Origin: an uncultured Treponema sp.
GTDB taxonomy: Bacteria > Spirochaetota > Spirochaetia > Treponematales > Treponemataceae
DNA length: 7,595 nt
Reading direction: 5' to 3'
NCBI GenBank assembly: GCA_937885235.1
Contig: CAKZZK010000223.1
Span: 1-7,595 of the forward strand
Program-made: the position numbers and the translations under genes
Shown here: one piece after another, positions 1 to 5,361 of the stretch
How the letters are laid out: each line of letters opens with the position of its first letter
How positions within the stretch are numbered: the stretch's first letter is position 1
The notes under the pieces: model-generated
The model's input: the letters and a program-made list of their open reading frames with translations, nothing else
What the model was told of the DNA's origin: nothing
Databases searched by the model: none

Positions 1-2
1 AA

Positions 3-1253
3 CCACAACTGCCACAAGGTGTACTTCTTAGAGTGCTTACGGAGGAGGCGACCTATTTGACTTGGAGCAACGGGCGACGGGCGGCGCAAGGAGGATGGAA
101 GAGTCTGAAGGATGAAAAAACTCATCCGCCGCTGGTGCTCTTCATCACCGACGGTGAAATCTACGAAAGCCCCAGAAGCCCCTCCCCCATCATGTATGCG
201 ACGCCCGCGAAGATATTTGAAGATTCCTCGCTGAACCCCGCCCTCAATTCGTATGAAAACTGGTGGTTCCTCGGCATTGAAAACGAAGGCGTGCCCCTCG
301 AGCACATCAAGAGCATCGCGCAGGAAGTGCAGGCGTACCCGGACCGCTACGAAACGCTGAGCGACATGGACCAGTTCGGTATGCTCTTTGACCTCTGGCT
401 GTCAAACATTCCTGACCCCGCACCCAAGGATAAGGGAAACATCAGCTTCATCAATGTAAAGCTTGACGGCAAGGCGCTGAGCATGAAGCCCTCGTCTTAC
501 ACCGTCGTTTCCAACAAGGCAGACAAGTTCTCATGGACTATGAAGAGCTCGTATGAGCGCACCAACATCGTCATGAAATTCACCTCCGTCAAGGGCATTT
601 TCCAAGATGATGCGACGGGAAAAATGACCCGCTTTGATCTGATACCCGAAGCAGGAAACATTGAATTCGGCACCAAGAAGGAGAAAACTTCCCAGAGGGA
701 TTCGACGCTCAACGTAACGCTTCCAGAGCTGGCAGGCAAGGGAAAGCTCAAGCTGGAGATTTCCACGGAGCTGAACACGGTGAACCGCTCCTCTTCCGAG
801 GAGATTCCCGAGTATCTGTTTTATGTAAACTTCAAGAGCCCCATGCAGATTTTGCTTGGAAAGATAATTCCCCCTGTGGCGGCTGTGCTGCTCCTGCTCA
901 TCATACTGCTGATTTTAAAGATACTCAAAGACAGCGCCGCAATCAAAATCAAGATGGACGTGGTGGGAAAGTCTGGCGGAAAGAAAGCAAAGCCTGTCGC
1001 CATCAAAATCCACGCGAAAAAGGACTTTGGCTCAAAACCCTCTGCTCCGTTCAAGCTTGAAGGGGCAAACTACGCTTCCGTGGTGGGCAGCATCGAGAGA
1101 ACTGGCAAGCAGACATGGAAAATCAACAAAAGCGACAGCGCATCCTTTGCAAACGAGCAGAACGCCCTCGCTCCCTATAAGCTTGGCACGGGGATAAAGA
1201 TAACGCTGAAGGACAACAGCACCGTCACCATCAAATTCAGCAAGGCAAGATAG
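3..1253 (+). CDS. Membrane-anchored von Willebrand A domain protein, C-terminal part (5' end outside window)
   Basis: The frame is open from the left edge; GTG at 33 is the first possible start but is probably internal, because the vWA fold is only half present. Counting from codon 33, residues 32-42 (PPLVLFITDGE) are a buried strand ending in the Asp-Gly typical of the later metal-site (MIDAS) loop; the DxSxS motif must lie upstream. A strand (WWFLGIEN) and helices to about residue 125 finish the fold. Residues about 135-268 are beta-rich. Residues 278-295 are one strongly hydrophobic helix, followed by a lysine-rich stretch and a beta-rich tail to 406. By the positive-inside rule the tail is cytoplasmic and the vWA part is outside, which would need an upstream signal peptide. 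vWA domains mediate metal-dependent protein binding. The gene ends 12 bases before the next, so co-expression is likely. vWA call fairly sure; partner unknown. Frame near the left edge is doubtful (see findings). Confidence 0.8.
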   Translation, partial: PQLPQGVLLRVLTEEATYLTWSNGRRAAQGGWKSLKDEKTHPPLVLFITDGEIYESPRSPSPIMYATPAKIFEDSSLNPALNSYENWWFLGIENEGVPLEHIKSIAQEVQAYPDRYETLSDMDQFGMLFDLWLSNIPDPAPKDKGNISFINVKLDGKALSMKPSSYTVVSNKADKFSWTMKSSYERTNIVMKFTSVKGIFQDDATGKMTRFDLIPEAGNIEFGTKKEKTSQRDSTLNVTLPELAGKGKLKLEISTELNTVNRSSSEEIPEYLFYVNFKSPMQILLGKIIPPVAAVLLLLIILLILKILKDSAAIKIKMDVVGKSGGKKAKPVAIKIHAKKDFGSKPSAPFKLEGANYASVVGSIERTGKQTWKINKSDSASFANEQNALAPYKLGTGIKITLKDNSTVTIKFSKAR

Positions 1254-1258
1254 GGAGG
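1254..1258 (+). promoter_or_regulatory. Ribosome binding site of the three-helix membrane protein gene
   Basis: GGAGG directly follows the TAG stop of the vWA gene and lies 7 bases before the ATG at 1266. It favours that ATG over the in-frame ATG at 1272, and its position against the upstream stop suggests translational coupling. Confidence 0.6.
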
Positions 1259-1265
1259 CAGCAAG

Positions 1266-2138
1266 ATGACTATGGCTCACTGTTTTTTGATATGGGGGAT
1301 ACTGCTCCTCGTCCTCGCCGCCCTGAACTTTGTTATATGGAAGTTTTTCCTCTGCACGCGGACAGGCTATGAAACCAAGGGCAAGGTGATGGCATGGGGC
1401 ATGGGCACAATCGTGCTGCTCATCGCCACCATACTGTTTATGCCGCTGATGCTTCTCCAGATGGATAGCGTAATAGAAAGCATCCTCGGCGAGATGCAGG
1501 AAAAGGTCGCGGAGGAAACGCGGGAAGCCTTTAAGCCATACGAAAAGGCTGAACTCACTTCCATACTGGACGACTGGCTGGCGGGCAGGGGCATAGAGAT
1601 AACGGACGAGGTAAAGCAGCAGGAAAAGTTTGCCATCGACACGGCGATAAAGTACTCGGGGAACAAGAGCTTCAGGGAAGCCATAGAGACTGCGCTGAAA
1701 ACCTTCAAAATCGATGGCGAGTCTGTTTTGCAAGTAAATGACAGGGAGATTGCGTCCGCCGCATACAACACGGTGGAACGCTATGGGGATATTGTAAGAG
1801 ACAGCAAGCTGCCTATTCCCTCTATGGATTTATTTTTCCACCCAGTCAGGCAGGCGTCTCAGGTAAGCTCTGTATCTGGCGTTGTACTGAATGACAATGG
1901 CGCTTCCGAAGAAAATTTCGCAAAGCTTGTCAGCAGGAAGCTTTCCAAGTATTTCATCATCATGGGCTCGGTGACATCGCTCGTCATCAGCGCGCTGTTT
2001 TTCACCATCATCCTGCTTCTGAAAGATCCCAAGGAAAAGGCTGACGAGCTGGAAGAGAGAAGGTATCTGTTTGAGTTTGACCGGAGAAATAAAACCACCG
2101 GCAAAAAGATTTCTGAAGAGATTAATCAGTATAACTAA
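1266..2138 (+). CDS. Three-helix membrane protein with extracytoplasmic helical domain, unknown family
   Basis: I do not recognise a family for this 290-residue protein. Three hydrophobic segments are plain: residues about 6-25, 43-64 and 229-252. The loop between the first two is basic (K26, R32, K38, K40), and the tail after the third (253-290) is highly charged with several Lys/Arg (EERR, DRRNK). Both are therefore probably cytoplasmic, giving N-terminus out, C-terminus in. Residues about 66-227 would face the periplasm or outside; they are acidic and look mostly helical, with no cysteine pair and no catalytic motif I can name. A GGAGG site 7 bases upstream supports the ATG at 1266. The gene sits between a membrane-anchored vWA protein and a tubulin-like protein, so a role as membrane anchor or signal relay for the cytoplasmic tubulin-like proteins is a reasonable inference from context only. 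Confidence 0.85.
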   Translation: MTMAHCFLIWGILLLVLAALNFVIWKFFLCTRTGYETKGKVMAWGMGTIVLLIATILFMPLMLLQMDSVIESILGEMQEKVAEETREAFKPYEKAELTSILDDWLAGRGIEITDEVKQQEKFAIDTAIKYSGNKSFREAIETALKTFKIDGESVLQVNDREIASAAYNTVERYGDIVRDSKLPIPSMDLFFHPVRQASQVSSVSGVVLNDNGASEENFAKLVSRKLSKYFIIMGSVTSLVISALFFTIILLLKDPKEKADELEERRYLFEFDRRNKTTGKKISEEINQYN

Positions 2139-2146
2139 CTGAGGAA

Positions 2147-2153
2147 AGAGAGG
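2147..2153 (+). promoter_or_regulatory. Ribosome binding site of the tubulin-like gene
   Basis: The purine run AAGAGAGG lies about 6 bases before the ATG at 2160, inside the 21-base gap after the TAA of the upstream gene. No promoter or terminator is visible in this gap, which fits a continuous transcript. Confidence 0.5.
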
Positions 2154-2159
2154 TATAAC

Positions 2160-5100
2160 ATGGCAAAACTTTTTCAACCGACATTGGTAATCGGTGTAGG
2201 CGGTACAGGCAAAGGAATCATCCTCGCATTGAAGAAAATGATAGCGGAAAACTCTCCGCGGGGCATGGGCGACTATCCTCTGCTTAAGTTTATGAGCATT
2301 GACACAGATACATCGCTTCCTACAGTGAACACATCCATCCAGACGATAAAGGCTTCGGAGCTCACGCTGAACAAATCAAAGGAGACATTCTCCCTCCATG
2401 CGGACTTCAACACGGTTCCCGATTTGCGGAATTTCCCAGACATAGCATCCTGGTTCCCCGCCTCCCTCAAGCACAACCTGACCCCTGCGGAGCTCGAAAA
2501 AGGCGCGGGACAGCGGAAGCCTATCGGCCGCTTTTCATTTGCCTGGAACGCGGACACCCTCAAGCCGCGGCTTGAGCAGCTGCTTCGCAATCCGGTGGAC
2601 GTGGAAACAGCAAAGCAGTGGGGCATAGGAGAGTCAAACCTTGCGAGATTCACCAACGTCTTTATCTGCGGTTCCATCTGCGGCGGCACAGGCGCGGGCA
2701 CCTTCCTCGACATGGCGTATTTAATCCGCAACATAGCAAGCCACATCGCAAACAGGAGCATCTACATCTACGGTATGTTGGCTCTCGCCTCTATCTTTGA
2801 GGGCATTCAGGGAGACGCAAATATCAAGCCGAACTGCTATGCCTCTCTGGTAGAGCTGGACCACTTTATGAATCCCTTCACTTACGGCAACGAGTACCGC
2901 AGGTTCTACCCCGCTTACAAAAACATCGGACCAAAGCAGTGGGATTACTCAAAGTCCGCTGAAAACGGGCCTTTTGACTTCCCCTTTGTCTTTGACAAGA
3001 CAAACAGCGCGGGCTTCTCTTTAAATTCGTCAAAGGCGTTCAGCGAGATGGTAGCCCGCTTCATCTACCTGCTGACGGGGCACGAGGTTGCAGAGCAGTG
3101 GCAGTCTATGGACAACAACGTGCGAAAACTCCTCGACGTTTCCTACAACAAGCAGCTCCTGCAGAAGCCCAACAACTACCGCTCCATGGGCACTTTTTCC
3201 GTCATGTTCCCCCGCAGGATGGCAATACAGATGTGTGCGTACAAGCTGGCGGATGTCTACTTTGATAAAATTCTGGATGACTCCTACAACCCGCAGGAAA
3301 TCACAAACCTTGTGGAACGCTTTATAAACGACACCAAGTTCAACCCCCAGACGGAGCTGCTGAAAAATCTCTTCGACAAGTACTCAGACCAAGACGCAGG
3401 TTCAGACAGCTTTAGCTCTTACATCGACAACAGGAAGGATGAATTCCTGTCTGAATGCGAAAGCGCGGACAAAAAGGAGATTGTCCAGAAGGTGCGGGAC
3501 TGGAAAGAGTCTATGGACAAAATCGTCACTGAATTCAAGCAGCAGAACTCGGTAAGCGCGAGGAACCTCCGCGAAGAATTCCTCTCCTACTTCACCAAGC
3601 GCATTTCAGACTTTGTTGACCTCACGCTGCGGAAAGACGAAACCAACAAGATAAACAACGAGCCGCGGGCTGTGCGAGGCTCCATCGTGCGCGCCCAGAA
3701 ATTCACCAAGACGCTTCTCGATATGTACACCGAGGCTGCGGAAAAATTCAGGAAGGAAAAGGATTCCACTGCGGACGCCATCAAGCAGGCGGAAGCAGAC
3801 TTCAAAGGGATGCTTGATGACTTGGACCACACGATAGACGGCTTTTTCTCCAGCAAGAAAAAGATTGCGGAGAGCCTTGAAGACACGCTGAACGCCTGCA
3901 CGGGCTACCTCAATGCAAAGCGCGAAAACCTCATCGCCGAATGGATTTACCAGCTCTTCACCGGCATTCTGGAAACAGGCATCCTCCGTTACAACGGTCT
4001 GATTGCGGAGCTTGAAGCGGAAAATCAGCTGCTCCAGAGGGGCATCAATGAATTCAAGGCAATTCAGGATGAGGTCAAGAAGTACCTGCTGGAAAACAGA
4101 AACTATGAGTCAAACTACCTCTGCGACGTCCTCTTTGACTACCGCGATGATGTCGAAGGCGTGTACCAGAACCTTCTGGTGGAAAAGGGCGAGGACTTCA
4201 TCTTTGAGGACCTCTCAAAGCGGCTGAAAAACAAGGAAGAAAACTTCGGCGATGCCTATGAAAACCTGAGGGAGCTGACGAAGGCACAGATGCTGCTTTC
4301 AATTCTGCGCTCAACGGAAGAGTACTTCAAAGAGCCAATCAGCAGGATCAATATCTCGGACAAGCTGCTGAAAAACAGCGAGAAGCTGAACCTGCTTCTG
4401 AACGGCAACTATTACAACAACGCAAGCGTCTACCTTGGTCTGGACGGCGGTGAGCTTTCCCGCGTCGGGCTGAACCTTGACAGCTCCCGCTTCTTTGCCA
4501 TCACTATTCCCGATATATACGAGAGCTGCCCCTGCCGGAGCATTTCTGGCTCAAACAGCGTCGGCAAGCGCTGCCCCGTCGATGAAGACGAAGAAAAATA
4601 CAAGGGAGACAAGGCGTGCCCCCACTACCCCAACTGCTTGAAAAAGCGGATTTTGGACAACGCGCCCAACAACCTTGCCATCGTTCCCACCTCGGAAACG
4701 GCAGAAGTCAACATCATGACCACGGTCGCAGGCTTCCCCCTGCACGCGGTTTCTTCCGTGATGTATGACTGCAAGCCCATCTACGAGCAGCAGAAAAAGC
4801 GTTTTGATGAAGAAAAAGCGGCATCGGGCAGGCAGGAAGAAGTGCTCCACATGTTCGGCCCCATCGAATTCACTGACCTTGCGGTGAAGTCGGAAGACCC
4901 GCTCGTGCTGATGAAGCCCTTCAAGAAGACAGTGATGTTTGCCCTTGCTCTTGGCCGCCTCGTCATCCGTCCCCTTTCCGTGGATTTCATCACCAAGAGG
5001 GATCTGGACGCAAACCGCCGCGAAAATCCGAGCCTGCACCTCGGCGAAAGCATTGCCGACGTGTACAAGTGCTTCCAGAGCACAAGGTCCGAAGACCAGA

Positions 5101-5330
5101 TGGCAATCAAGCAGCTTTCCGGCGAGATGAAATTCGTGCGCGATGCCGTTGCAGCAAACGAAGCGATGAAGACAAGCCTCGGGGAAAAGCTGAAGGCTTC
5201 CTTTGAAGAGTTCAACAAGACTCCGCCAGCAGGCATCAGTTCCGCAGACCTTGACCTCATCGACGAGATTTCACGCGAGCTTTGCGGCGTTGAGCTTGTC
5301 CAAAAACCGGCAAGCGGCGGACTATGGTAA
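2160..5330 (+). CDS. Large tubulin/FtsZ-like protein (Tubulin_2-type), predicted GTPase
   Basis: A 1056-residue predicted cytoplasmic GTPase of the tubulin-FtsZ superfamily. Residues 8-19 form a strand, a glycine-rich turn (GVGGTG, 12-17) and a helix, as at the start of the tubulin fold. Residues 119-124 (RKPIGR) recall a motif common in large bacterial tubulin-like proteins. Residues 171-181 hold the superfamily signature GGTGAGT (175-181), which cradles GTP phosphates. N225 in NCYASLVELD is placed like the tubulin asparagine that reads the guanine base. Residues about 395-745 are an almost wholly helical, charged insertion, probably coiled coil. A cysteine cluster follows (C790, C792, C805, C820, C826), then a beta/alpha part including the hydrophobic GFPL turn near 858. 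The length fits the large tubulin-like family rather than true FtsZ (about 350-450). I cannot find the NxDxxD catalytic loop of FtsZ. No transmembrane helix is visible. Polymerisation under the membrane, with the neighbouring membrane proteins as anchors, is inference. Confidence 0.88.
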   Translation: MAKLFQPTLVIGVGGTGKGIILALKKMIAENSPRGMGDYPLLKFMSIDTDTSLPTVNTSIQTIKASELTLNKSKETFSLHADFNTVPDLRNFPDIASWFPASLKHNLTPAELEKGAGQRKPIGRFSFAWNADTLKPRLEQLLRNPVDVETAKQWGIGESNLARFTNVFICGSICGGTGAGTFLDMAYLIRNIASHIANRSIYIYGMLALASIFEGIQGDANIKPNCYASLVELDHFMNPFTYGNEYRRFYPAYKNIGPKQWDYSKSAENGPFDFPFVFDKTNSAGFSLNSSKAFSEMVARFIYLLTGHEVAEQWQSMDNNVRKLLDVSYNKQLLQKPNNYRSMGTFSVMFPRRMAIQMCAYKLADVYFDKILDDSYNPQEITNLVERFINDTKFNPQTELLKNLFDKYSDQDAGSDSFSSYIDNRKDEFLSECESADKKEIVQKVRDWKESMDKIVTEFKQQNSVSARNLREEFLSYFTKRISDFVDLTLRKDETNKINNEPRAVRGSIVRAQKFTKTLLDMYTEAAEKFRKEKDSTADAIKQAEADFKGMLDDLDHTIDGFFSSKKKIAESLEDTLNACTGYLNAKRENLIAEWIYQLFTGILETGILRYNGLIAELEAENQLLQRGINEFKAIQDEVKKYLLENRNYESNYLCDVLFDYRDDVEGVYQNLLVEKGEDFIFEDLSKRLKNKEENFGDAYENLRELTKAQMLLSILRSTEEYFKEPISRINISDKLLKNSEKLNLLLNGNYYNNASVYLGLDGGELSRVGLNLDSSRFFAITIPDIYESCPCRSISGSNSVGKRCPVDEDEEKYKGDKACPHYPNCLKKRILDNAPNNLAIVPTSETAEVNIMTTVAGFPLHAVSSVMYDCKPIYEQQKKRFDEEKAASGRQEEVLHMFGPIEFTDLAVKSEDPLVLMKPFKKTVMFALALGRLVIRPLSVDFITKRDLDANRRENPSLHLGESIADVYKCFQSTRSEDQMAIKQLSGEMKFVRDAVAANEAMKTSLGEKLKASFEEFNKTPPAGISSADLDLIDEISRELCGVELVQKPASGGLW

Positions 5331-5347
5331 ATCCGCGGGAAGGCTAT

Positions 5348-5357
5348 AAGGGAAAGG
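5348..5357 (+). promoter_or_regulatory. Weak ribosome binding site of the second tubulin-like gene
   Basis: The purine-rich AAGGGAAAGG ends 4 bases before the ATG at 5362. The ATG overlapping the end of the previous gene (5324) is in another frame, so 5362 is the best start. The site is weaker than those of the two genes before it, which may set a lower level for this subunit. Confidence 0.4.
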
Positions 5358-5361
5358 CATT

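Noticed and set aside
1032..1733. A 233-codon open frame on the - strand across the vWA/three-helix gene junction
   Set aside because: It overlaps two well-supported + strand genes, has no ribosome binding site I can see, and its product is a histidine- and cysteine-rich mix with no domain signal; a shadow frame.
2190..2216. GVGGTGKG near the N-terminus of gene 3 read as a Walker A P-loop
   Set aside because: It resembles GxxxxGK[ST] but lacks the final Ser/Thr, and the later GGTGAGT loop fits a tubulin-type site, so the turn is better read as the first loop of the tubulin fold.
4551..5260. Two overlapping - strand open frames of about 160 codons inside the tubulin-like gene
   Set aside because: They oppose a long coding frame with clear protein features and give compositions typical of antisense reading; neither shows a recognisable motif.
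5317..5336. Small hairpin at the end of the tubulin-like gene (GCGGA pairing with TCCGC around a 10-base loop)
   Set aside because: Only five paired bases, no following T-run, and the next gene starts 26 bases later; too weak for a terminator and may be chance.
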